Made by a program: the position numbers and the translations under genes. The notes beneath the pieces were generated by a model, which was given only the letters and a program-made list of their open reading frames with translations, was not told where the DNA came from and searched no databases. A stretch of 64,000 nt of DNA, from the NCBI GenBank assembly GCA_018907035.1, contig JACCIC010000375.1, positions 55,730 to 119,729 of the forward strand. Direction: 5' to 3'. Numbering within the stretch: the stretch's first letter is position 1; each line of letters opens with the position of its first letter. Positions 1 through 12,877 of the stretch are shown one piece after another. The stretch comes from Sycobia sp. Sy_11 (taxonomy: Eukaryota; Arthropoda; Insecta; Hymenoptera; Epichrysomallidae).

Positions 1-153
1 GATGCCACATAAAAAAGGCGCAAAAATTTTTGAGAGCTATGAACATACATCCACCATACGACCAGCTGATACACTAACGCGTCGAAGCAACTGACAGTCG
101 ACGTCACCATAAATTACTGCGCGCATTTGCCAATGGCACACGCTGTCCGGATG

Positions 154-154
<1 letters not shown>

Positions 155-196
<42 letters not shown>
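155..196. repeat. (AT)n microsatellite
   Basis: About 42 bases of uninterrupted TA dinucleotides. It lies directly before a mariner remnant. The first 154 bases of the window hold nothing I can identify. Confidence 0.95.
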
Positions 197-198
<2 letters not shown>

Positions 199-207
199 AT
201 ATACATA

Positions 208-1250
208 TTGGGTGTACAAGTAAGTTTCCAGCGTTTATGAAAAGATGGTGCCACTAGTGGATCCCTGGCAGAACTGTCAGACCGCATGTTTTATATTTCT
301 AGATTATGTATTTGTCTAAAGCTTTGTAGCATTATAGTTGAGTATATCTTTCAGTGTCATTTATATTATAAAGCAAAATCATGGCAAGTTTCTAGTCAAA
401 TAAACTTTATTTGCGGGAAGCTCTGCTTCTATTCTTTAATATGACGAAAATGTGCGTCTGAAGCCTATCATTTGCTTTCGGAAACTTATGAAGCGGAATG
501 TATTGATGAATCGACGTGCCGCAAGTGGGTCAAACAGTTCAAAAGTCACAATTTCAAAGTTAAGATAAGGAGTGTTTTGGAAAGTCAAAAAGCTTTGAAG
601 ACTTGCTGTATAGTTTGATGTCACGTAACAAGCAGTTTCCTTGCGCTTAAAAGCATTAGAAATTAATCAAAAAGTTAGAAATTAGGTGTCGTACGATTTA
701 AATCTGAGCGACTCGAACGTCGAATTTGCATGTTCGAAATGCTGCTGCAGCAGTATAAAAATAAATCATTTTTGCTACGTGTTGTCACTGGTGATGAAAA
801 ATGTATTTATTATGATAACTCTAAATGCAGAAAATCGTATAAAAAGCCCGATGTGCCCGCCTAATCTATCTTGAAACGAAATATTCATGTAAATAAAATC
901 ATGCTTTACAAATGATTGGATCAAAAGGGTGTCGTTTATTAGGAAGTGCTTCCGAATGAAGCGAGTATTAAAGAAAAAATGGTCAGAATATGAGACCAGC
1001 TATGAGTCGCTCGGCTACATGTTGCGGTTTCGTACAAAAACTATTTGACACGATAGTCGATGTGAAATGCTGCCTCACACGCCGTACAGTCCAGACTTGA
1101 CACCATCATACAACAACTTATTTTGATTAATGCAGAATGCTCTTAAAGGAATATGCTTTAGTTCAATAGTGTTGAAGTTGCTAAATTAGGTGACGTGCAC
1201 ATAAATAATTTTATAAACCTCAGTTAGTAAAACTAAAACAATTTATTTTA
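208..1250 (+). pseudogene. mariner transposase fossil (copy A)
   Basis: The left end reads TTGGGTGTACAAGTAAG, a mariner-type terminal repeat, and follows a TA-rich flank. A start (MASF) is seen near 380 and the frame is soon broken by stops. Recognisable pieces in several + frames follow: a helix-turn-helix segment with STCRKW near 515, the first catalytic block VTGDEKCIYYDN near 787-822, and the PYSPDLTPS block near 1078-1108 that carries the last catalytic aspartate region of DD34D transposases. Several stops and frameshifts make it non-functional. I do not see a matching right terminal repeat, so the right limit is approximate. Confidence 0.8.
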
Positions 1251-1660
1251 TGAACTGTTTACAAAAAGTACATGGACAACACGCTAGAGATACATATGCG
1301 AGCGATTTATATAATGTTGCCTGATCGACTGTTACAATGCAAGCATGAAACCGAGACTACATTAAATGGCTGCGAGAGATGCCCGCAGTGCCTTCCGCTA
1401 GGAATCCTCAGGTGCTAGGTTTACTGAAGCATATATCTGAACTTAGTTCAAAGCGGCTAGAGTCGGGACCTACCGCATCTTCGTCTCACGCTGTTTACTA
1501 AATACCGCCCCTACCAGCCCTCACTCAGGTAGCAGCCTTTACCAAATATGTAAGAAACATGGGCGACACTTGCAAGTTAACAGTTTCCATTAATATTTAT
1601 TATTTGTGTAAGAGCACGTACGGTTCGATCTATAACCGACGTATGTGACGGCGTAAGAAG
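1251..1660. other. unassigned intergenic stretch
   Basis: No open frame or recognised repeat. It is more GC-rich than the AT-rich DNA around it (for example near 1440-1540), so it could be an old repeat, but I cannot assign it. Confidence 0.4.
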
Positions 1661-2518
1661 TACGAGGGTGGATTGATAAGTTTCCGGCCTGACCAACAGC
1701 ACCACCTGTTGACGCTACGAGGCCTACCTTGAGGTGGCGTTCTATAGTACCATCCTTAGATAGATTGAAGCTATAGTTTAAGTCCGATCGCCATGTTAGT
1801 TTAGGTTTGAGAGCACGCTGAACAAGACACCTCTGTGTTTTTCGTAAAAATGGAAAAGCTGGTAAATCGTGTTGTCATCAAATACTTTTATTTGAAGGGG
1901 TTAACGCCGAAGGTAATTAAAGAAGAGACTGACTTAGTACTGCAGAGATCCTCCCTATCATTCAACCGTTAAACTGTTGGTTTCCGAAATTAAAAAGATT
2001 CGTGTGAGCACCTCTGATGGGCCTCACTCAGGACGCCCCATTGAGGTCACAACTACAGATATAATCGAAAAAATCGATCAAATAGTGCTGAAACACCGCA
2101 GATTAAAAGTGCGTGAGATAGGTATCATAGATGTCATATGAACGTGTACAAATATTTTGCATCAACATTTGTATATGGAAAAGCTCTCTGTAAGATGGGT
2201 GCCGCATTTGCTAACAGTCGACCGAAAATTGATTCGAAAGAACATTTCTACCGCCAATTAGGCATTGAATAAGCGTAATCCAAGCGAATTTTTTCGTCGA
2301 TTGTAAGAGATTTGTGGACAATGAAGAAGTAATCGAAGGTGTAAATGGGTATTTTGAGGAGCTTGACGAATCAGTCTATAGAGATTGCATTACTAGACTA
2401 GAACACCGCTATGAGAAATGTATCTGCCTTGGAGGAGATTATGTTGAGAAATAAAAAAAAATTCTTAAAAACGTTGTTTTTCTTGGCTAGGCCGAAAACT
2501 TACGAATCCACCCTCGTA
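1661..2518 (+). mobile_element. mariner copy B, internally deleted
   Basis: Both ends are visible. TACGAGGGTGGATTGATAAG starts at 1661 and its diverged reverse complement ends at 2518; both ends are TA, the mariner target. The total is about 858 bp, shorter than the usual 1.2-1.3 kb. The transposase starts at ATG 1851 (MEKLVNRVVIKYF). The N-terminal DNA-binding part continues in shifted frames through RVSTSDGPHSGRP and LSVRWVPHLLTVDRK to about 2300. It then jumps directly to the C-terminal tail (NEEVIEGVNGYFEELDES, then GDYVEK) ending near 2453. The catalytic core between these parts, including the DEKW-type and PYSPDL-type blocks, is missing. It is therefore a non-autonomous derivative or a decayed copy. 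Confidence 0.88.
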
Positions 2519-2966
2519 TATTTAAAAATTTATAGCACCGAAAATAAATATACCCATTAAGCTAAATATGCGATGTCGCATATGTTTTCACATTGCCGTT
2601 ACTTATAATTTTTAAAGAGTTTTACGTTATAAATTTTGTTGACAGAATACACAAATACGAGATGTAAACTGAACAAATATAGAGAATTAAAAATTGGCTC
2701 GATACGTTCTTGGGCTTCAGACTACAAATTTTTTTTGTCCTGAATTAATAAGTTGCCAGAAAAGTGAGAAAAAATTATAGATTCTGATGAACAATACTTT
2801 CAATAAAGGATATGTAATCATATTTTCATAATAAATCTCTCCCCTATTAAATTGTGGAAAAATGTTAGATACTTAATTATATAGCTAAAATTAAATAAAA
2901 AAAATAAACCTAAAAAACAAGCAAAACTCTGTTTTACACGCCTTATAGTGCACACTCGCACACCCT

Positions 2967-3031
<65 letters not shown>

Positions 3032-4511
3032 GCGACACTATTGCTATTTTGTGTTATAATTATAAATCACGAGGTGCTTGTGATGTCAAGAATAAAATAC
3101 AGACCCAAAGTCCAATACTAGCTTTATAATACGGACCAATTTTTTTTATTCTGCAAAAGATCAGTGCTTCCCGTTTTGTGTGAAAAATAATATGGCTCTT
3201 ATTTTTGTAGTACTTAACGTTATATTCCATAATTTGTTTGAGTAATTGATTATGAATATTCTATACTTTCTGTATCCTTGTATTTAGCTACAACTCGCGT
3301 AGCCGGGATTGCGGATAGGCAGACGATCATTTGCGGCCTGTTGCGAAATAATCGCTTGCAAGAGGAAAGAATAAACGACCGCGAATAAGAATTCCGAGCA
3401 AAATTATTGGTATTTCTTCGTCCATATCCCCATTCATTATTCATTTAAAGTCAATATATTTTAGTTCTATTTGGACTGCATCGCCAACCTATAAACGGGT
3501 ATCTCCTATGAATCATGAAGACGAAGTCTCTACAAACGGATACATTTCGAGTTGGTTCTGAATGATTGAAAGGGCTTAGAAATTGATACCTATGATGTAT
3601 GAGTGAGATCAGTTTAATTTGTGGTTAGAACGTCTGGATACAGTTTGAAACGAAATCAAATTTCCTTTCTTCTAAATGAACAATCCCACGACTTTGATAT
3701 ATTTTAAAATTGCTTCTCGAGTAATTTAGAATGATTCTGCTAATTCCTTATGGTTTGGCACGAGTCTTTAGGAACTGATGCCTCCACTTTGAAACCAATG
3801 CAAAATTTCTGCTATTCCACCGGAATGCCTACCTCCGGCACTAAAATAGCTGCTCTGAAAGCGTTAAAACGACTCATGACACGCTCTATGATTAATAGCA
3901 GTTTCATCGTAAGCATTTACAAATATTTGATAAGACCCAACTGCTGTCGTCTTCAAAGAAAAACAGAAAATCAACCCAAAAGAGATTTCCACAAATGAGG
4001 AAACTTGTTTTGAAAACTTATATTTTCGAGAGAGAATAGACTTCTGATGTAAAAGGCAAATTCAATAATTTGTTACTATAGTTCTGTTGGCAGATGGAAA
4101 ATTTTGCCTATTTGAATCAGCATTTACCGTTCCAGCCATCTATCGGAAATCGGCAGAAGCAGACTTGCGCGCCTAATGTTATTAGAATACCTAATTTGTT
4201 TGCTTTTAAAATGTCTACAAAATTGAAACTTTGGCTTCAGATAGTATGCAGTGGCTCTTTCATGTCTTTCAACAAAGATTGGAGGCGTTCGATTTCGAGA
4301 AGTTTTAAAAAAATATAGTAAGTAGAACTAGGTGAAGATTTCCAAACAGTCAATGAAAAACACAGATGGGTAATAAATATTCAACTCCATATACTGGTTA
4401 GTCGCTGTATCTGAATAAAGACTAATATTAGAAAATTAATCTTGTTCATTCAGTAATAACCAGTTTTCTAAGAAATATTGGACTAGTAAGTATATGAAGA
4501 TCCATGGGTTT

Positions 4512-4564
<53 letters not shown>

Positions 4565-4794
4565 ACAGCTAAGCATTTCTGCAGGCAGGTCAAGCTTTTC
4601 TTTGACATCTTATAAACTACTTATAAAATTAAATAAACTTATAAAATGACTTATAAACATCTAAACCAAACTTACACGATTTTACGCCGTAATTTGTTGA
4701 CACAAATGAATATTACCAATAACGCAGAAACGAAATTGCAAAACTTCCAAAACAAAAGCTGTAGGGGTGAAGAAAAACATATAGCGGTATCAGT
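2519..4794. other. AT-rich intergenic DNA with (AT)n tracts
   Basis: No gene is recognised. There are long (AT)n tracts at 2971-3029 and 4516-4562. The short open frames here (3750-3998, 4094-4318) lack any recognisable domain and look like chance. Confidence 0.6.
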
Positions 4795-5275
4795 ACCTTC
4801 GACCGTGAAGTCGACTTTCAAGGTCATCCTAAGGTCAAGATGATTTTTTAAACTAGAAATCCCTATTTTTGACCATGGATTTGAAAAGAGCAATAAATTT
4901 TATATCAAACATATCTTATAAGATATTTCTATTAGTGACCTTGGAATTATACAATATGATCAAATATCAAATATCTAAAAAACGATCGGACACCTTTTCT
5001 TTGCACTATTGTGACTTTCTGGGTAATCAAACGTTCACGATATTAGACAAAATTGACGAAAAGTGGTAATTTACCATAATAAGCTTGATCTTGAAGTCCA
5101 TTTTCAAGGTTATTTTACGGTCATAACAATGTTCTTGATTGAAATCTTTTGTTTTTACTGCGAAACTTGTTTTTTGAGATGTGACTTGTGATTAATGGCA
5201 CACATAGAGTATAGGATTTTACGAACTTAACTAATTTGACCTTGAAGCCTATTTTCAAGAAGCATGAAGGTGTGC
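4795..5275. repeat. diverged repeat with AGGTCA-like half sites
   Basis: Three diverged copies share a core of the form TGAMCTTGAAGTCNATTTTCAAGG. They lie at 4799-4837, 5086-5124 and 5236-5262, with a weaker trace near 4937. The spacing suggests a unit of about 145 bp. The first copy contains TTTCAAGGTCA and two direct AGGTCA hexamers (4821-4826 and 4832-4837) separated by five bases. These resemble nuclear-receptor half sites, but a chance origin within a decayed satellite is equally possible. Confidence 0.5.
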
Positions 5276-5648
5276 GTTGTTGTTTAAAATAGAGCATACG
5301 CGACACATCACAGCACCTTAACCTTACTTTTAGTATTACCCGGAAACAATGACGTGGACGGAGTAAGTTCTGTTTCCTTTGGGGGTGCTTGATTATCGTG
5401 AGACCCTCTTTCTCAATGGCTACAATTATTTCAATTAGTCACGGATTAACTCTGCAAAGCTTCCTCCGTCTACAGCCCTAAGAGAAGTTTCTCGAGGAGT
5501 GGCTGCACAAGCTGTTCGGATTCTTTCGATTATATCTTCTCAGTCCAGTTAATAGAGCTTCTAGTATGTCAATAAGATATTGCTGAGAGGAAATTGCAAG
5601 AACAATTTCACATAATAAGCGGAGTCCTGAGTAAAGTGATGGCAAGGA
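5276..5648. other. unassigned flank left of the LTR element
   Basis: No gene, terminal repeat or homology to other parts of the window was recognised here. Confidence 0.4.
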
Positions 5649-6617
5649 CCAATATCGTCAATATCGTCCAACTGCAATAATTTAACTCAACAAAGGGGAA
5701 TTCTTCCCGAGTCTGGAGTCGCAGGATTAACTCCGAAATTGAATGGAATTTTATTACTTCCCACCAGAACTTTATTCAAGGTAATTTTATTTAATTTAGC
5801 CATAATTTAATTAATAATTTAATTAATAATATGATAATAATTAATACTTATATCACCTCAATAAATATAGACTGATAATTTTCATATTAATTTCCATAAC
5901 AATTATTATTTCCATAAATATATATTTTTATATCTCCATTTAATCGTGTTCTTTAATTTTATTTCCACTTTACTTCCTCAATCTTATTTTCCAAATCTTA
6001 CTTCCTCACTTCTGAATTTTCCTCTCTCTTTCTCTTTATATTTCTTTCTTTCTTCACACTACTACTACAATTTCACTCTTCTTTTATACAATAGTTTCCT
6101 ATTAATCCCCACTCACCACTGCTATTTAAATAACACCCCACCACTTGAAAATTCTCAAAAAGAAAAACTAATTTTTGTGGGGAGAGCAGCCCACAAAAAT
6201 TAACATCCCCTCTTACTTCAAATACCGCCAATTTATTATTTCTTGGCGGGCACCAATTACCTTATTAAATTTATTAAACACTCTCATTTATTAATTTATC
6301 AAACAGGTATTGGTTCCGACCTTTACTACATTAGTCTTAATCCGGTTCCACTTCCTTCCTATAAATCCTGATTGGAGCAATTAATCTGCCCTTTCAATTA
6401 TTCATTTGAATTTCGCGCGCGAATGTAATTAATTCATTTGAAGTCGGTAAGAAGGGTCTCCACTACTATCGGCCACCTACCGGACAGGCAATGACATTTC
6501 TATACATTTTTTTTTTTTTAATGCCTGAAATGCATATTCTATTCATTTGTAACATTCCGGTAGTCCTTTTTCCGTTCCGCTCTCCACCTCGTCGCCTATG
6601 TTAGCGAGCACTACTGC
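5649..6617 (-). repeat. LTR, 3' copy in element sense
   Basis: It matches 14693-15664 almost base for base. At the left edge it holds a 9-base internal duplication (CAATATCGT twice) not found in the other LTR. It has a shorter CT run near 6012 and a 13-T run near 6506. The exact ends are uncertain; homology stops after GCGAGCACTACTGC. Confidence 0.88.
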
Positions 6618-6822
6618 CGTGGTCTCCACTACAACATGGTGACAGGCCTCCGTCACGGTCTCCACTACCTCAACCCTTTGGGAACGGAGTTTTATTAACA
6701 TAGATAATGGAAAGGAAAGGAAGAAAGGAAACGGATTACAACTAGAAGATCAGAAGGATCGACTATTAGGACACAGATACACTAATCGGTGATGAGGGGA
6801 ATGCCAACCTAGACTCTCCAAC

Positions 6823-7294
6823 CTATTGTGGGGAGTCCCCACCAAACACACCCCTCACCACAATCTGCTGCAAGTCGAAGGGCAAGCTCCGGATTCCTTT
6901 TAGGAGTTCCAGGACCTGACCCATGCGTCCGGTGACCATACGATCCTCCGTGATTCTGAGACCTGTGGGTGTTGTCTCTGCAGTGAGACTCTTTCCCCCA
7001 GATGTCCCAGGGCTCACGGATATCATACTAGGCTCACGCCTATTTTAATCACCTTTACCATGGGCCGAATTCCATGACTGCGTCCCTACCCTCTCGGGCC
7101 TCCCTATCTTCCTCCTCCACCACTCCTAATCTCTTCTCCGAATTGAGGGTCCGTGGCCGTAATATATCACGGTCTCCTAAAAAGGCCGTGATCTCTGTCA
7201 CTACCATCTCCTCCTCCAGAGCCTCGGAGATCGTCTCCAAATCGCTGCTGCATTGAACAGCTCCGAAAACAAATTTAACGCTTCGGGACGACAT
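6823..7294 (-). pseudogene. possible third ORF between pol and 3' LTR
   Basis: Two short open frames (7294-7055 and 7026-6823) lie in different frames between the integrase end and the 3' LTR. The first is rich in acidic residues and arginine (EEEDREAREGRD); the second has no recognised motif. Together they could be one frameshifted accessory ORF of about 150 residues, in the position where some gypsy elements carry env. There is no signal peptide or membrane segment, so I do not call it env. Confidence 0.3.
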
Positions 7295-7457
7295 CTGGAA
7301 AGAAGAAAAAAAATTTAATAATTAATAATCCGCCCTATCTTGATAACCTAACCCCTTCCATACTTCTAATCCTATTAATTATTCGGAGAGAGAAAGAACT
7401 ACTAATAAAAACATTCCAATCTTAAGACATCCACCACCTATCAATGCCAAATATGAA

Positions 7458-8535
7458 TCAACTACTTACAGCACGTGGTGGAATAAATCGCTTTAATTCG
7501 GACACATGTACCTTGGCGATACGCCTGCCCGATTCAGCTAAAACATAAACTACCGGAGATAAGATTTCAATCATCTCAAAGGGGCCATCAAATTTTGCAG
7601 CGAGCTTGGCTGAAAACTTGTGGGATGCATTCGATAAGGGATGAGTTCTCTTCATCGTTTTATCCCCCACCTGAAATCTAAGGTCTCATCGGCCTTTATT
7701 ATGTCTTTGTTTCTGTTTCCGTTTTTCTTCTTTTATAAAGGTCACCACTACATCCGGGAGGGCCTTCTCACTCTATCCGCCCAAATTTCTGAGTCTAACC
7801 TATCTACGATTTTTACCTCTTCCATCTCTCGGTGAAGGCTTTTCACCGGTCGCGGGTGTCGTCCATAGTTGAAGAACGCCGGTGATACCTTTGTAGTATT
7901 TTGTACTGCCATATTAACCGCGTGCCGAAACTCATGGACATGTAAATCCCTATTCCGGTGATCCTCCTTCGCGATAGTAGCAATTATCGTTTTTAATGTT
8001 CTATTACTATGCTCTACAGGATTAGCTTGTGGATGATACAGCGGGGTAGTCACGTACCGGACTCCATATTCCTCTATTGTACTTTTTAACCATTGATTCA
8101 CAAATTCTTTCCCATTATCGGTTAACAAATAATTGGGCGTCTCCCACCTGAATAAAATCAATTCCTCGAACGCCCTAGCTACTGCTTTCCCTTCGGCGGA
8201 TCTGAGTGGCTTTACCTCAATCCATCTTGTAAATAGATTCTGGAATACTAACAAATATTTAAACCTATTTTTACTTGGAGGAAATTCCATGAGGTCAGCA
8301 GCCACCACTGCCCACGGTCTCTCCACTACCCTTGTAGCAAATAAACCTTGTGGACCCGTTTGTGATACATTGTATGTTTGAAATTCAACACATCCCTGTA
8401 TGAATGAGTCTTTTCTACTCCTAAATGTCCGGAACTAGCCTCACAATGAGCATCCTTCATCACCCTAATCCGGTGTTCCTTTGGAACTACCAGTTTCCAC
8501 TGCTCCTCTCTAAATAAAATTGGATCCAGCAACGA
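7458..8535 (-). pseudogene. Ty3/gypsy integrase, frameshifted
   Basis: Integrase inserts the element cDNA into the host genome. From the N-terminus there is a degraded HHCC zinc region (AHCEASSGHLGVEKTH, with only one cysteine of the CxxC pair readable). The RVE core follows, with VAADLMEF, LLTDNGKEF and PVEHSNRTLK carrying D, D and E. At 7670-7458 a C-terminal SH3-like GPY/F module (GPFEMIEILSPV) ends in HVSELKRFIPP. A frameshift near 8330-8400 separates the zinc region from the core, and another near 7750 separates the core from the C-terminal module. The catalytic triad itself is intact. Confidence 0.88.
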
Positions 8536-8659
8536 GTCCTTTCTATAGCAATATATTTTCCCTTCTTCTACCCGCCAATTTGGATATTTATTGGGATATT
8601 CCTCTATCTCGTTCCTCCGTTGTATATACCATTCATCTTGGATTTCTTCAAATGCTGCT

Positions 8660-10620
8660 ATTTCTTCCTTTCGAACATTCGAGACAAAGCATCTGGAACA
8701 TGGTGATTAGCTCCCTTCCGATGTACTATCTCGAAATCCCATTGCTGCATCTCCAATGCCCATCTGGCCAATGGAATACCACCCAATCATTCCTAAAAAC
8801 CGTCTCAACTGCTTCACATTCTTCGGAGCTGGATATTCTATCACTGGATCTACTTTTTCTTTATCGGTCCGCAACCCTTCGTTATCCAGCACGAATCCGA
8901 GATATGTTACTCTCGAGCACCCAAACGTACATTTTTCTCTATTCACCACTAAATTAGCATCAACCACCTTCTGTAAAACTACTTTCAACCAATGCATGTG
9001 TTCTTCGAAAGTCTCAGTCACCACTATGATATCGTCTAAATACGCAAAAATATAGGGTTCGAATTCCGGTCCAAACAATGTATCAGTCAATCGTTGGAAT
9101 GTCATTGGAGCATTAGTGAGTCCAAACGGCATTCTCCTAAATTGCCATTATCCCGACCCTGGTAAAGCAAGGGTCGTATATTTCTTGCTCCTATCTTCCA
9201 AAGGTACCTGGAAATACGCTTGCTTTAAATCAATTTTGGACAAATAACGTGCTTTCCGCAATTTCTCCAATATGCCATCCATACTCGGTAGGGGATATGC
9301 ATCTTTCCTCGTGACCTGATTCAAGTCTGTATAATCTATACAAAAACGGTAACTACCATCAGGTTTTTTCACTAAAACTGGAGCGCTACTCCAACTACTC
9401 GCGGATCTTTCGATAATTTCTTTATCAAACATTCTCTTCACTTCATCCTGTGCGGCTTTTAATACCACAGGCAACATTCGTCTAAATTTATGTCGGACTG
9501 GTGCAGTTCCTTGAACGTCTATATGATGTTCGGTCAGGGTGGTCACCCCCGAATCATCAGAATTAGATGGAAGAATGGTCTTCACTAACTCATCAATCTT
9601 ACTTCGCTGGTCCTCCGTAGGCTCGGTAATACCTGCACACTCTACATAGATGACGCACCCAAAATCATCGTCATTCCTGGAGAATTCTCTCCACTCCCCC
9701 TCCCTAACGCGCCACAGGCTTCTGCCAAGGCGAATATCAACGTCAAATGCCCGACAAAAATCCATTCCCAAAATTACATCTTGGTCTAACTGCTTAACTG
9801 CCTTTACAGGTAATACAGCAGTAAATCCATCTACGTCCAGAGAGAGGGTCAGAACCCCAAGTGCACGACTTACTTCATCGGTGGCGCTTCTCACAGAAGA
9901 TGTAGTCGGTAATAATCTTTCTTTCAATTTATCCGCTACTTTAGCTCCCACTAAGGATATCGTTCCTCCTGGATCAAACAAGGCCTGATAGCTTACCCCC
10001 GAAATTTCCATATTCATGAAATTTCTATTTTCTACAGCAGCACCTGCCACTATTCTATTGTTCTTTATGGATTCTTTTCCTATTATCATTTCTTGGTCAA
10101 CCACTACTTTCCCATCTATTCCATTATTATTGCTATTCAACGACAATCTCTCAGGTGCTTCGGACTTCTTCCTAATTGCCTGTTCTACCACCTTCATTTG
10201 ATTTAACTGAGTCACCAATTTTTCAACCTCCTGCGGCGTATCTCTCAATCGAGGCATGTATTCCGGGATTTCCCCTTCTCCCAACCCAACTTCGTTTGAC
10301 AAATTTTTATCAGGCGATTTTTTTTCATCTAGATCACTTACCGGAATCCAGCTATGCGATCTCCGCATATCAAATAATTCATCTACCAATAAATTCCGTT
10401 CCCGAATCCTTATCTCACCACCGCAAGCTCCCGAAGGTCGATTTGAACTCCTTACCAAGTGGTCTTTCTCTACCTTATTCAATTGGAGCAGGGCATCAAT
10501 GTTACTGTTATCGGTCCTGGGATCACTCTTTTTATACCCCTCATTATTCTTTGTCGTTCCCGTATTTATTCCTAGGAGGGCAGGGAACGATTCTGACCCC
10601 CCTTCTGCTCGTTTCCCCAC
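8660..10620 (-). pseudogene. Ty3/gypsy protease-reverse transcriptase, RNase H deleted
   Basis: The first part (10620-9148) has a linker, then a retropepsin-like core ALFDPGGTISLVG. The active-site triplet is DPG rather than the usual DTG or DSG. RT palm blocks follow (VLVKKPDGSYRFCIDY, then LSKIDLKQAYFQVPL). A stop at 9148 breaks the frame just before MPFGLTNAP, and RT continues at 9132 with the catalytic FAYLDDIIV. After RRFLGMIGWY the sequence jumps at about 8771-8782 into LARWALEMQQWDFEI, with VPDALSR further on, which normally lie after the RNase H domain. The RT thumb/connection and RNase H catalytic core are therefore absent. The copy cannot be autonomous. Confidence 0.88.
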
Positions 10621-12877
10621 TGCTCTCGATATTTAACACAATTGGGACAAGTGTTAAATTCAAATCCTGTCTTACCACATACTTGACATTCCATCTGAGT
10701 TATTTTCTCATTCGCCGGACAATTTGGTGACAAATGTCCTTTTTTTCCGCACCGATAACAATTTATATTAGGACACTCTCCCGCTCGATGCCCCACCACC
10801 TTGCAAAGGAAACACACCCCATAAAAATTACTATCTCCATTATTCGGTCGTCCCGTTGGTCGATGACTACTTTCCCAACCATTGAATTTCCGCTGGTATC
10901 GTTGAGAACTATAAGTTTTATTGGGAATATAATCCGTACCTGATCTTATTTGATTAGAAACTATCTGTCCATTGGAGGAGGAATCTGTTGTCGCCTTATC
11001 GCTATTAATATATTTAGAAACTAAATTTCCGTCATTTCGGTTCTGACGAAATGAAGGCCCTAGATGAGGATCTCCCTTATCGGTGTGAATCACCGCTGGT
11101 ATCACCTCTTGCACCTGCACTACCGAAATAACTTTGTTTTTCGGATTAGGTTTCTTTTTATTATCTAATATTTCCTTTCTCTCCACTACACTAGTATTTT
11201 CACCAACTTCTGCTACCTTAGATATCTTTTTCTCCCCTTCTACTGGAGCAGGTGCAGCTCCCGGTATTCTCATCCTTTCAGGAGGAGGTGGTGGAGCATA
11301 TCTACTATTCAAATCTTTAACCTTTTCCCATTTCTGTCCATAATACTCCAAGTCCGCGAAAGAGTACACATTCCTTTCCCTGATATATATTCTATATTCG
11401 GGCAGCAAATTTCGATATGCGATCTTAACTTGATCTCGTTCTGATGGAGGCCTTCGGAAATAACCTATCAATATTTAAAACTACTTAAGAAATTTGCCAT
11501 ACTCTCACCCCGTGCTTGTGTCCTCTTTCGCAACTCATCCATTAAATCCTCCCAGTCATGTTTCTCAACAAAATAGGCACGAAAGGCTTTTTTAAACGTT
11601 TCACAGTCCGTCAATTCCTCTCTCCTTGCTCTATACCAAATACTGGCCCTATCGGTGAATACACACGGAAGGACGGTTAAAAAGTCCTGATCCGATACTT
11701 GTACGCTTCGACGACAATCCTCCAACCTGGCCTGAAATTCTTCTGGTCCTTCTCTGGAAACTCCAGAGAAACTCAACTTCCAGTCTTGTAACGCTTTCCT
11801 GGTTCTATACTGCGAATTTTCCTTATAACCAGACCTATTTTTCTCCAAATTCTTTAAAAGAGGAAAATCGTCATCCTCACTATCACTACTACTACTCGTG
11901 CAGGTGATGGGATCACGGGACACTTTCCGGCCCCTCTTATCCCCCCTCACTCCTAAACGACCGCACCCACAATGTCTACTAGTAAAATCCCTCCTTCCTT
12001 TAATAAATTTTTTTTATATGCTCTTTCATCCTTAGTTGGAGTGCTTCGGTGTACGCGAGTCACGAAGAAATTCATCAGACGACTACACGTGGCATCCAAG
12101 TCCTCATCATCGGTGGTATCCTCTGCCTCTGACTCGCTTCTTAGCTCTTGCTACTTTCCCTCATTGAACCCCAACTTGTGATCAATATTACCTGTTAAGT
12201 TTGATACTACCGACTCTTTATTCCTTGGATAACTGACAGAGAGTCGTTCCTTCACCTGTACTGATTTCTTGGTATTCATTTCTGTCATTTTCTTATTTGT
12301 CAGCAGATTCATTTCGGGAATTACCCTCAAATTCGTTATCGAGGTATACATTTCTCTCGACATCGTCACAACAGTTCCAGACTCTGGATTCTTCAACGAG
12401 ATCATTTTTCCCGTCGTTTCTTTCAGAGGTTGAAATGTACTGTAGACATAATTGGTCCCGATAGCACCGTTGTAACAGTACATGTCGTCGAAGTCTGCCA
12501 TTAGTCGATATATTGGCTTCTGGCACCAACTCAGCCTCAGGCAGTGGAAGGTTTTCTTCTGAACTGGCTGTTTGCAATACTGTTGTAGTGAAGGGAAGCT
12601 CTTCCCCTCTATTATCTACGTCTGGATTCCAAGGAATATGACTCCTCGGTAACACTCGGCATAATTTATTTCTTAATAGTCTATGTTTACATGTCGCAAT
12701 TTCTTCTTTCGTACTTAACGCGTCTATATCCAATCTACGGAAGATCTTATCTGGAAGTAAAGGTTCTATTTCCCCAGCTACTTCCCTAGCCCGACTTGAT
12801 CGTTTCAATAAATTTTTTAAAAACTCTTCATATTCCATTCTGTTTCCTTGATTTAATGTACCGGACGTACTATCCAT
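10572..12877 (-). pseudogene. Ty3/gypsy gag, broken
   Basis: Gag is read in three minus-strand pieces: 12877-12293 (N-terminal part starting MDSTSGTLNQ), 11950-11468 (capsid-like part with WKLSFSGVSREGPEEFQARL and WYRARREEL) and 11471-10572. The last piece ends in zinc knuckles CFLCKVVGHRAGEC and CYRCGKKGHLSPNC (CX2CX4HX4C) plus a third imperfect knuckle CQVCGKTGFEFNTC. The pieces are in different frames with small overlaps. Gag would form the virus-like particle and bind RNA. Its 3' end overlaps the start of pol (10620). Confidence 0.82.

Noticed and set aside
8520..10730. Several + strand frames of 100-180 codons opposite the gypsy pol
   Set aside because: The minus strand carries clear RT, protease and integrase motifs; the + frames are shadows without domains.
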